A stretch of DNA of 64,000 bases, taken from NCBI GenBank assembly GCA_026414365.1, contig JAOAJD010000001.1:1-64000 (forward strand), given 5' to 3'. Of the stretch, positions 56,881-64,000 are shown one piece after another (the stretch's first letter is position 1; every line of letters begins with the position of its first letter). The position numbers were made by a program, and so were the translations under genes. The DNA comes from Candidatus Iainarchaeum sp. (GTDB lineage Archaea > Iainarchaeota > Iainarchaeia > Iainarchaeales > SKW153). Below the pieces are notes generated by a model, which ran no database searches, was not told the origin of the DNA, and worked only from the letters and a program-made list of their open reading frames with translations.

Positions 56881-57435
56881 ATGACAGAAAATGAAAATGT
56901 GTTAGTTGTGGTTGGACTGGCAAGAAGTGGTAAAGACGAACTTGGCAATTATTTGGTAAAAAAATATAAATTTAGGAAATTTGTGATGAGTGATTCAATA
57001 AAGAAATATATTAAAGCTCTAGGGATAAAACCAACAAAACAAAACCTCTCAAAATATGGAGACTTGTTGAGAAAAGAAAAAGGAATGGATATTGTAGCAA
57101 AATTAACCTATAGAGAGATTCAAAAGTCTAAGAGTAATAAGATTATAATAATTGGACCACGCTCAAAAGAAGAAATAATTTTCTTTAAGAAAAAATTCCC
57201 TAAATTAAAGATTATCCTAGTAGAGGCAAATAAAGAAATAAGATTTAAAAGAAGAAATAAACTAGATCCGCAAACAAAAAAAGAATTCTTTAAAAGGGAT
57301 AAAATCGATATAAAGAATAAAGGATTGAAAAAACTAATAAAATTGGCTCATTTCAAAATTAAAAACAACTCTACTCTACAAAAATTTCACACAGAAATAG
57401 ATAAAATAGTAAATAATTTAAAAAAAATCAGTTGA
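56881..57435 (+). CDS. P-loop nucleotide kinase-like protein
   Basis: The 184-aa protein has the P-loop GLARSGKDELGNYL, then FVMSDSIKKYI, LRKEKGMDIVAKLTYREI, IIIIGPRSKEEIIFFKK and a lid-like LVEANKEIRFKRRNK, in the order of small nucleoside/nucleotide kinases. The DSIK...RKEKG...VVAK-like arrangement resembles the archaeal UPF0200/dephospho-CoA-kinase-like group. The substrate is unresolved. I took ATG 56881, preceded by GTGAG. It lies just upstream of tRNA-Ile. Confidence 0.7.
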   Translation: MTENENVLVVVGLARSGKDELGNYLVKKYKFRKFVMSDSIKKYIKALGIKPTKQNLSKYGDLLRKEKGMDIVAKLTYREIQKSKSNKIIIIGPRSKEEIIFFKKKFPKLKIILVEANKEIRFKRRNKLDPQTKKEFFKRDKIDIKNKGLKKLIKLAHFKIKNNSTLQKFHTEIDKIVNNLKKIS

Positions 57436-57513
57436 AGATTATCTTTTTAAAAACCCAATTATTTACTTATTATTTATAAAAACATATTTGGCAATAAAAA
57501 TAAAATTAACAAA

Positions 57514-57587
57514 GGACCCATAGCTCAGCCTGGTAGAGCATTGGTCTTATACACCAAGTGTCGGCGGTTCGAATCCGCCTGGGTCCA
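57514..57587 (+). tRNA. tRNA-Ile (anticodon TAT)
   Basis: The acceptor GGACCCA pairs with TGGGTCC. The anticodon stem TTGGT/ACCAA encloses CTTATAC, giving anticodon TAT, which reads AUA. The T arm is GGCGG-TTCGAAT-CCGCC and the discriminator is A. A UAU anticodon is unusual in archaea, where most lineages use a CAU anticodon modified to agmatidine. It sits 93 bases upstream of ileS. No intron. Confidence 0.92.
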
Positions 57588-57680
57588 CTTTTAATAAGAA
57601 TTAAAAAATCAGAAAGGGTTAAGATAAGAATAAATAATTGCAATTTAATATGAAAATTTAAATTGATAAGGAATGATCTT

Positions 57681-60524
57681 ATGACTAAGTTAATCCAATC
57701 TTTTTCTAAAGAATTGGAAGAAGAGATAATAAAATTTTGGAAAAATCAAAACATTGTAAAAAAGGTTGAACAAAAAAAAGGGGAGAAAAAGTTCTATATG
57801 ATGGATGGGCCCCCTTATGCTTCTGGACATATTCACATGGGCACTGCATTAAACAAGATACTAAAAGACGTAGCTATAAGAAGTAAAAGAATGGAAGGAT
57901 ATGATGTTAGAGCACAAGCGGGTTATGATACTCACGGGGTACCTATTGAAATACAAGTAGAGAAAAAAATGAATTTTAAAACAAAAAAAGATATTGAACA
58001 ATTTGGAGTAGACAACTTTATAAAAGAGTGTAGAAATTTTGCTACAAGATATATTGATACAATGAATGAGGAATTTTTAGATTTAGGAGTTTGGATGGAC
58101 TATGAAAATCCTTACCTTACACTATCAAACGAATATATCGAAGGTATTTGGTGGACGTTCAAAATAGCTGATGAAAAAGGTCTTCTTTATTTAGGCAATT
58201 ATCCAGTACATGTGTGCCCAAGATGTGAAACTGTAGTAGCATACAACGAAATTGAATATACAAAACTAACAGATAATTCAATATATGTAAAATTTCCAGT
58301 AAAAGGTCAAAAAAACAAGTTTTTGATAATATGGACTACTACTCCTTGGACATTGCCTGCAAACACTGGTATAATGGTACACCCTGAATTTGAATACGCG
58401 GAAATAAAACTATCAAATTCGGAAATTTGGATAGTTGCAAAAGATAGAGTAGAAGCTTTAATGGATGTGTTAGAAGCTGGTTATTCAATAGAGAGAACAT
58501 TCAAAGGAAAACAAATAGAAAATATGGAATATGAAAATCCATTATTAAAATATCTTAATTTAAAAAAAATCAAAGGTGCTTATAGGATTATATTAAGTGA
58601 AAGATATGTCAACCTAGAAGATGGTAGTGGTTTGGTACATACAGCACCAGGTCATGGTAAGGAAGATTATGATGCAGGCACAAAAGCAGGATTGCCAATA
58701 TTAAGCCCAGTAAATTTAGATGGAACAATGAAAGAAGAAGCTGGAAAATATTCAGGTAAAAAAGCCAGAGAAGTAGATAGTGAAATAATTAATGATTTAG
58801 AAAAAGATGGGTTTTTAGTCTATAAACATCCGTATACTCATGATTATCCAGTATGCTGGAGATGCAAAAGTCCTCTGCTTATGATTGCGCTACCTCAATG
58901 GTTCTTTGCTGTTGAAAAATTAAGAAATAGAATGATGGAACTTAATGAAGAAGTTAAGTGGGTTCCAGATTGGGGTAAAGCAAGATTTAAGAATTGGTTA
59001 GAATCTTTATCAGATTGGCCAATATCGAGGCAAAGATATTGGGGAACCCCTCTGCCAATATGGATATGTGAAAAATGCAACAAGAGGAAAGTAATTGGAT
59101 CAATTGAAGAATTGAAAAAAGAATCTAATATCAAAGAAATAAAAGATTTGCATAAACCATGGGTAGATGAAATATTAATAAAGTGCAGTTGTGGAGGACT
59201 TATGAAAAGAGTTCCTGAAGTTATGGATGTGTGGTTTGATTCTGGTGTATGTTCTTGGGCTTCATTAAATTATCCTAAAGAAAAAGAATTATTTGAAAAG
59301 TTTTGGCCAGCCGATTTAAACATAGAGGGTTCTGATCAAATAAGAGGATGGTGGAATTCCCAGATGATTACTTCTACTATCTGTTTCAATAATAAACCAT
59401 ACAAAGCAATTGTTATGCATGGGATGGTTTTAGATTTAGATAAAAGGAAAATGTCAAAAAGTTTAGGAAATGTAATTACGCCAAGCCAAGTTATAGAAAA
59501 ATATAGCAGAGATGCTTTGAGAGTATACTTAATAAGTCAATCAAAAGGCGAAGATATACTATTTGATTGGAAAGAGTTTAAAGAAATAAATAGATTCTTT
59601 AATACACTTATAAACTGTTACAACTATCTCGCAATGTACGAAGTTGAACAAAAGCAAACAAAAGTTCTAGTAGAAGATAAGTGGATAATTAGTAAACTAA
59701 ACTCGCTTAAGAAAGAAGTTATTGGGTATTACAATAACTACCTATTCTACAAAGCTGCAGCTGCAATAGACAGATTTGTTGTAGAAGAATTAAGTAGAAA
59801 TTATATAAAACTAATAAGACCAAGAGTAGATGATGAAGATTACAGTTGTTTAGTTGTACTTAGGGATGTTCTTCTAGAAACTCTAAAAATATTAGCACCG
59901 ATCGCACCACATATTACAGAATACATATACCAAGAATTGAGAAGTTCAAAAATGCCAGAATCTATTCATTTATGTGAAATAAAAGAAGAAGAAAAAATTT
60001 ATCCAGAACTAGAAGAAGAATTCGAAATGACCAAAGAAATAACACAGCAAGTTTTATCTCTTAGAGAAAAACACAACTTAAGATTAAGATGGATATTGGA
60101 AGAACTAGTAATAATGACAAAAGATGGAAATACGCTAAAAGAAACAAAAGATGTTTTAAAAAGGTTTTGTAATGTGAAAGAGGTTAAAGAAACAACAAAA
60201 GAACCAAAAGGAAATTACGCAAAAATAATAACTCCAGAAATTGCTATATTTTTAAAGCTGGATGTAAATAAAGAACTGAGAGATGAATGGGAATTCACAG
60301 AATTGAGAAGAAGAATACAAGCATTAAGAAAAGAAAAGAAACTTCTACCTAAAGATAAAGTAGAACTAAACATATATTGTTCAGACAAAATATTCTTAGA
60401 AAAATTATCAAAAAGAATAGAAACAGAAACCAACACAGAACTAAAAATCATTAATCAACCTAAAGAAAAAGAAAAAATAATAGAAAGAGAATATTATATA
60501 GAAATCGGTGAAAAAATAAACTAA
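57681..60524 (+). CDS. ileS: Isoleucyl-tRNA synthetase (archaeal/eukaryotic type)
   Basis: This class I synthetase charges tRNA-Ile. The 947-aa protein has MDGPPYASGHIHMGTALNKILKD with the HxxG motif near 50-54, AQAGYDTHGVPIE, editing-domain residues in IIWTTTPWTLPANTG and GLVHTAPGHGKEDYDAG, ISRQRYWGTPLPIW, DQIRGWWNSQM and [16 protein letters not shown]. The C-terminal region is the long archaeal form. ATG 57681 has AAGGAATGAT upstream; TTG 57663 is less likely. A tRNA-Ile is directly upstream. Confidence 0.97.
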   Translation: MTKLIQSFSKELEEEIIKFWKNQNIVKKVEQKKGEKKFYMMDGPPYASGHIHMGTALNKILKDVAIRSKRMEGYDVRAQAGYDTHGVPIEIQVEKKMNFKTKKDIEQFGVDNFIKECRNFATRYIDTMNEEFLDLGVWMDYENPYLTLSNEYIEGIWWTFKIADEKGLLYLGNYPVHVCPRCETVVAYNEIEYTKLTDNSIYVKFPVKGQKNKFLIIWTTTPWTLPANTGIMVHPEFEYAEIKLSNSEIWIVAKDRVEALMDVLEAGYSIERTFKGKQIENMEYENPLLKYLNLKKIKGAYRIILSERYVNLEDGSGLVHTAPGHGKEDYDAGTKAGLPILSPVNLDGTMKEEAGKYSGKKAREVDSEIINDLEKDGFLVYKHPYTHDYPVCWRCKSPLLMIALPQWFFAVEKLRNRMMELNEEVKWVPDWGKARFKNWLESLSDWPISRQRYWGTPLPIWICEKCNKRKVIGSIEELKKESNIKEIKDLHKPWVDEILIKCSCGGLMKRVPEVMDVWFDSGVCSWASLNYPKEKELFEKFWPADLNIEGSDQIRGWWNSQMITSTICFNNKPYKAIVMHGMVLDLDKRKMSKSLGNVITPSQVIEKYSRDALRVYLISQSKGEDILFDWKEFKEINRFFNTLINCYNYLAMYEVEQKQTKVLVEDKWIISKLNSLKKEVIGYYNNYLFYKAAAAIDRFVVEELSRNYIKLIRPRVDDEDYSCLVVLRDVLLETLKILAPIAPHITEYIYQELRSSKMPESIHLCEIKEEEKIYPELEEEFEMTKEITQQVLSLREKHNLRLRWILEELVIMTKDGNTLKETKDVLKRFCNVKEVKETTKEPKGNYAKIITPEIAIFLKLDVNKELRDEWEFTELRRRIQALRKEKKLLPKDKVELNIYCSDKIFLEKLSKRIETETNTELKIINQPKEKEKIIEREYYIEIGEKIN

Positions 60525-60534
60525 TGATCATAAT

Positions 60535-61452
60535 ATGAAAGCTACAGAGATCAGAGACTTTGGAGGTATAGAGGATAAGAACCAACTATTAAAATCTTAT
60601 TACAATATAGGCTTTCAGGCTTCTCATCTTGGTGAAGCAATAGACATAATAGAAAGAATGAAAAAAGAAAAAAGTTTGATTTTTTTTGGTTTCACTGCTA
60701 ACCTAGTAGCTTCAGGATTGAGAGGAATAATAAAAGAATTCTGCAAAAAAAAATTTGTTGACGTTGTAGTCACAACTGCTGGTGCTATAGAGCATGACAT
60801 AATGAAAAGTCACAAACCTTATTTCTTAGGGAGTTTTTACTTAGATGATGAGGAACTTCATAAAAAAGGCATTAATAGAATAGGCAACATACTTGTACCA
60901 AATGAACGTTATATTTTTTTAGAAAAATTTGTAAAAGAAACTTTTAAAGAAATGTATGAAAGAGAAAAAATAATCTCTCCATCTGAACTATGCAAAGAAT
61001 TTGGAAAAAAATTAAAAGATGATTCTTTTTTATATTGGTGCAACAAAAACAATATTCCTGTTTTTTGCCCTGGTATAATTGATGGTGCAATAGGCTTACA
61101 ATCATACTTCTTTAAACAAGAAAAAAAAGATTTTGGGATAGATGTAACAAAAGATATGAAAGAATTGGCAGATTTAGTATTAAACGCAAACAAAACATCT
61201 GCAATAATAATAGGTGGTGGAATAGCAAAACACTATATAATAGGAGCAAACATATTAAGAGATGGGTTAGAGTATGCTGTTTATATCACAACTGCACAAG
61301 AATATGATGGAAGTTTAAGTGGAGCCCATACAAGAGAAGCTAAGAGTTGGGGAAAGATAAAGGAAAAATCTAAAACAGTTGTAGTATATGGAGATGCAAC
61401 CATAACTGTGCCAATAATCTATTATTCATTAAAACAAAGAAATTTTTTCTAA
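60535..61452 (+). CDS. dys: Deoxyhypusine synthase
   Basis: This NAD-dependent enzyme transfers an aminobutyl group from spermidine to a lysine of translation factor aIF5A. The 305-aa protein has GFQASHLGEAIDII, SLIFFGFTANLVASGLRG, VVTTAGAIEHDIMKS, CPGIIDGAIGLQSYF and the catalytic lysine in GGGIAKHYIIGANI (Lys232), then TTAQEYDGSLSGAHTREAKSWGKI. Normal archaeal length. It starts ten bases after ileS and is probably co-transcribed. Confidence 0.96.
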   Translation: MKATEIRDFGGIEDKNQLLKSYYNIGFQASHLGEAIDIIERMKKEKSLIFFGFTANLVASGLRGIIKEFCKKKFVDVVVTTAGAIEHDIMKSHKPYFLGSFYLDDEELHKKGINRIGNILVPNERYIFLEKFVKETFKEMYEREKIISPSELCKEFGKKLKDDSFLYWCNKNNIPVFCPGIIDGAIGLQSYFFKQEKKDFGIDVTKDMKELADLVLNANKTSAIIIGGGIAKHYIIGANILRDGLEYAVYITTAQEYDGSLSGAHTREAKSWGKIKEKSKTVVVYGDATITVPIIYYSLKQRNFF

Positions 61453-61544
61453 TCTTTAGAACACTTTTTAAAAAATCCGCATTAAAACAAAAACCGTAAA
61501 AAAGTAACAAAAAGCAATTTCATAGCTAAAAAAAATCTAAAACT

Positions 61545-61709
61545 TCAAATAAATTTTAATATTATAATTATTAATATAAAAGCTAAAGTTAGACCTATAA
61601 CAAACCCAGGACTTATCTTTGGCCCTCCTATCTCTACATCGAAAAACCTCATTATCCCTAATGTCGAACTAGGACCCTGAGAGGTATCTCCTATTTTCCT
61701 AAACTTCAA
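61545..61709 (-). CDS. secG: Preprotein translocase Sec61-beta (SecG) subunit
   Basis: This is the small subunit of the archaeal Sec channel, 54 aa. It has the family pattern: a polar Ser/Gly/Pro-rich start (GDTSQGPSSTLGIMRFFD), the conserved ISPGFVIG and one C-terminal membrane helix (LTLAFILIIIILKF). No ATG fits; TTG 61709 with GGTGAT a few bases upstream is the likely start, and TTG 61727 is the alternative. It is convergent with dys. Confidence 0.85.
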   Translation of the reverse strand: MKFRKIGDTSQGPSSTLGIMRFFDVEIGGPKISPGFVIGLTLAFILIIIILKFI

Positions 61710-61852
61710 AAAATCACCGATAAACAAAGTTACTTAAACAAACTTATTAAATATAAAATATATCATAAAATAATATAAATTAATAACATAACCAACGTAA
61801 CATAAACCAATGAGAGATAAAAAACATTTTTGGTTAAAACAAAAATTAATAA

Positions 61853-62836
61853 GTGATAAATTTGAATATAACGTCTGACAAAATTAGAGTAGCGACAAAA
61901 GATTTATTTCATATTGTTTTACTCTTTGTTCTCATATTTGCTCTACTCTTTGCATATAGCCTTTTTACTAGATGTGGCAATATACCTTTGCCAGGTTGGT
62001 GTGACATTTATTGGAGTATCCTAAGATATGACAACGGAGGAAACCCTAGAGTACTTATAGTTTATGGAGATGGTGGTTTGGGAGATCATGAGTTATTAGC
62101 AAACATAATCCAAGATCCACAACATGTCGGAAAAAGAGTGTTTGTAAGGCATATTGAAGAGGTTAGTTTAGGAAATCTAAAAAATTACGATTTAGTAATA
62201 GTGGAGGAATGTAGAAGGATGAGTACAGATAAAATGAAAATGTTTATAGACTATGCTATTTCAGGTGGTAAAAAATTAGTTTGGATAGGTGATGCAGGCA
62301 CAGAGCTTTATCAAGGAGATGAAATGGTAAAATGGAAAGAACACCCAGAATATGATAAAAATTCAGATGAACCAATAAGCCCATGGATAAGAAAGAAAGG
62401 AGAAAACATTATTTCATTAGAAGCTTTGTTAGGAGTTAGATATAAAACTAATTATTGCGATATAAAAGAATGCAAAAGCTCAGAACTTCCGTGGGTAGGA
62501 ACCTTAAATGCCGAAGATAGAACACATAAATTAGTACGTGGAATAAAAGCAGACTTACAAATGTACGGTAACTTTTCGATAGTAGAAGTAATATCAAGTG
62601 CTGAAACAAAGAAAGTTTTAGATGTTGATTTTGGCTCAAGCCTAATAACAAAAGATGGGAATAGCTTAGGAAGGTATTTTCCAATCATTGTAACATCTGG
62701 TTTTGGGGAAAATATAGCATATTATGCAATTCCTCCAGAAACTATGGCTTCAGATAAGATGCCAAAAAACGAGGAAGGAGAAGTTCTAAGATATTATTCT
62801 CTTGTCGAGAAATTGTATTATGGTATGTTATATTAA
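61853..62836 (+). CDS. Membrane-anchored protein with glutamine-amidotransferase-like fold
   Basis: The 327-aa protein has an N-terminal anchor (about 19-38) and a large extracytoplasmic domain. RVLIVYGDGGLGDHELLANII, YDLVIVEECRRMSTDKMKMFIDYAISGGKKLVWIGDAG have the alternating pattern of ThuA/class I amidotransferase-like folds, with no obvious catalytic triad. Two cysteine pairs (CGNIPLPGWC; CDIKEC) may form disulfides. It starts at GTG 61853. The function is unknown; similar proteins occur in DPANN genomes by recall only. Confidence 0.65.
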   Translation: MINLNITSDKIRVATKDLFHIVLLFVLIFALLFAYSLFTRCGNIPLPGWCDIYWSILRYDNGGNPRVLIVYGDGGLGDHELLANIIQDPQHVGKRVFVRHIEEVSLGNLKNYDLVIVEECRRMSTDKMKMFIDYAISGGKKLVWIGDAGTELYQGDEMVKWKEHPEYDKNSDEPISPWIRKKGENIISLEALLGVRYKTNYCDIKECKSSELPWVGTLNAEDRTHKLVRGIKADLQMYGNFSIVEVISSAETKKVLDVDFGSSLITKDGNSLGRYFPIIVTSGFGENIAYYAIPPETMASDKMPKNEEGEVLRYYSLVEKLYYGMLY

Positions 62837-62874
62837 AATTCTTCCTAACAAACCAAAAAAACATTAAAAAAATT

Positions 62875-63642
62875 TTATATTTTTATTTCTAAAAATGTAA
62901 AAAGCAACATCAAAAATATTCCCAAAACTAAATAAATGAAGGAAGAGAAAGACTTTTTTATATCTTTTTCTTTATGAAGTTCTGGAATTATATCGGAAGA
63001 AGCAATATAAAGAAAACCACCAGCTGCAAAAGATAATATATATACAGGAAGAATGCTGTCTTTAATCACAAAAAATCCGATTATGCCACCCAAAATACAG
63101 AATGCTTGCGATACAAAATTAAGAAGTAATGCCTTCACTCTACTTATTCCGCTATAGACTAACAAAGCAAAATCTCCTAGTTCTTGTGGAATCTCATGGA
63201 CAATAACCAACAGAGTAGTCAAAACACCTAAATTAAAATCTACTAAAAATGAAGCAGCTATTGAAATTCCATCAACGAAATTATGAATACCATCGCCTAC
63301 TATTATTAAGTTACTCATAGGATGTATATCGCATTTTTGTTCATGACAATGTCTCCACCTCAAAGCTCTTTCCAAAATAAAAAATAAAACAAAACCAACA
63401 ATAACTAATAAAAAAACACTAATTGATTCTAATTTATCTAAAGCCTCTGGAATCAAGTGTAAAAAAGCACCACCTAATAGAGCACCTGCAGAAAAAGAAA
63501 CTAGTGCAAATATCATCTTTTCCTGTATTTTCTTATTAAACAATGTTACCAAAAAACCTACAAACGAGACTAAACTAACTACTAAAGTTGCAAAAAATAT
63601 TATTAACAACAAGTCTAGCCTACAGACTGAACAGTCAAACAT
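62875..63642 (-). CDS. ZIP-family metal transporter
   Basis: A 255-aa membrane protein with eight helices that would import zinc or related divalent metals. The diagnostic helices are present: GDGIHNFVDGISIAASFL (metal-binding His/Asp in helix 4) and VIVHEIPQELGDFALLV (helix 5). A His/Cys-rich loop RHCHEQKCDIH between helices 3 and 4 can bind metal. The protein has normal length. The N-terminus (MFDCSVCRLD) adds two further cysteines. Confidence 0.92.
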   Translation of the reverse strand: MFDCSVCRLDLLLIIFFATLVVSLVSFVGFLVTLFNKKIQEKMIFALVSFSAGALLGGAFLHLIPEALDKLESISVFLLVIVGFVLFFILERALRWRHCHEQKCDIHPMSNLIIVGDGIHNFVDGISIAASFLVDFNLGVLTTLLVIVHEIPQELGDFALLVYSGISRVKALLLNFVSQAFCILGGIIGFFVIKDSILPVYILSFAAGGFLYIASSDIIPELHKEKDIKKSFSSFIYLVLGIFLMLLFTFLEIKI

Positions 63643-63796
63643 ATTAAATAGTGGATCAACAAAAAGTCTTATAAAAATTCTCTATTTTAAAAAGATTTTA
63701 AAACACAACCAAAATAAAAAAGAAAAGTTATATAAATGTAAAAGTAGAAATAATAATTTAGGAAGTTAGAATAAATTAATTAAAAAAGGTGAAAAA

Positions 63797-64000
63797 ATGT
63801 ATCCTGAAGATGCTGGAGCAGAAGCACCACCTGCTAATTATTACCCCGAACCAAGTATACAATCAAAAATAGCATATCATTTAGAAGGTCTTGTACCTAT
63901 TTTAATAATTCTTATTTTGGCGCTCTTCTTAGCAGTTAAGTTTGATATTATAACTACAAATACTCCTGTTTTAGGAATATTGGCAGATGTTGTAGAACCT
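63797..64000 (+). CDS. Membrane protein, 3' end cut by window edge
   Basis: The frame starts at ATG 63797 with AAAAAGGTGA six bases upstream and is open to the last base (68 codons). The first 25 residues are Ala/Pro/Glu/Tyr-rich and likely cytoplasmic (EDAGAEAPPANYYPEP), then a hydrophobic helix follows (GLVPILIILILALFLAVKF). This suggests a signal anchor with the remainder outside. Function cannot be assigned from the visible part. Confidence 0.7.
   Translation, partial: MYPEDAGAEAPPANYYPEPSIQSKIAYHLEGLVPILIILILALFLAVKFDIITTNTPVLGILADVVEP

Noticed and set aside
57514-57587. Reading this tRNA as tRNA-Val or tRNA-Met
   Set aside because: The 5-bp anticodon stem fixes the loop as CTTATAC, so the anticodon is TAT; neither TAC nor CAT can be read without breaking the stem.

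Overview
The window reads as a chromosomal segment of a small-genome, AT-rich archaeon, most likely a DPANN lineage. Archaeal markers include an A-type ATP synthase operon, archaeal AlaRS and IleRS, a thermosome, FEN1 with a C-terminal PIP box, histone-fold proteins, deoxyhypusine synthase, Sec61-beta, eL40, eL41, a tRNA splicing endonuclease and a C/D box sRNA. DPANN placement rests on compact genes, many short unrecognised proteins and strongly divergent rRNA; the exact phylum cannot be read from this sequence. Protein genes are very AT-rich while the rRNA genes are only about half G+C by eye, which argues against a hyperthermophile.

Layout. 1-840: 3' part missing of a secreted protein. 1.25-10.2 kb: tRNA-Arg, then the minus-strand operon H-I-K-E-C-F-A-B-D for the A-type ATPase, whose proteolipid carries a complete set of sodium-ligand residues. 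10.5-20.6 kb: methyltransferase, argS, a chimeric leuS, small zinc-binding and acidic proteins, alaS and a histidine phosphatase. 20.7-26.2 kb: RNase P RNA and the 16S - tRNA-Ala - 23S operon, all minus strand, with long processing stems and no 5S. 26.4-32.7 kb: membrane proteins, a frameshifted DUF2207 gene, a hidden 42-codon gene for eL41 and a PLD-family protein. 32.7-40.8 kb: Lrp regulator, FEN1, folC, pcm, an archaeal HTH regulator, a lipid prenyltransferase and glutamate dehydrogenase. 40.9-44.5 kb: thiM-thiE-thiC-thiL. 44.5-53.2 kb: eL40, tRNA-Glu, trpS, endA-thiI, a short histone, an N-acetylglutamate-synthase-like protein, a P-type ATPase and a dual-guide C/D box sRNA. 53.3-64 kb: thermosome, a histone-fold protein with coiled-coil tail, tRNA-Ile(UAU) beside ileS, dys, Sec61-beta, a ZIP transporter and a membrane protein cut by the window end.

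The most unusual signals concern translation. The sRNA carries two guides whose complements both fall in this window's own 16S gene, at the equivalents of E. coli 1061 and 1402. The 23S peptidyl transferase loop departs from consensus at nearly invariant positions. The 16S reads U at position 1054. AUA appears to be decoded by a UAU-anticodon tRNA. LeuRS joins a bacterial-type core to an archaeal-type tail, and the splicing endonuclease lacks its catalytic lysine. E. coli numbering was assigned by eye and should be confirmed by alignment. No CRISPR array, insertion sequence, prophage or defence island was seen.
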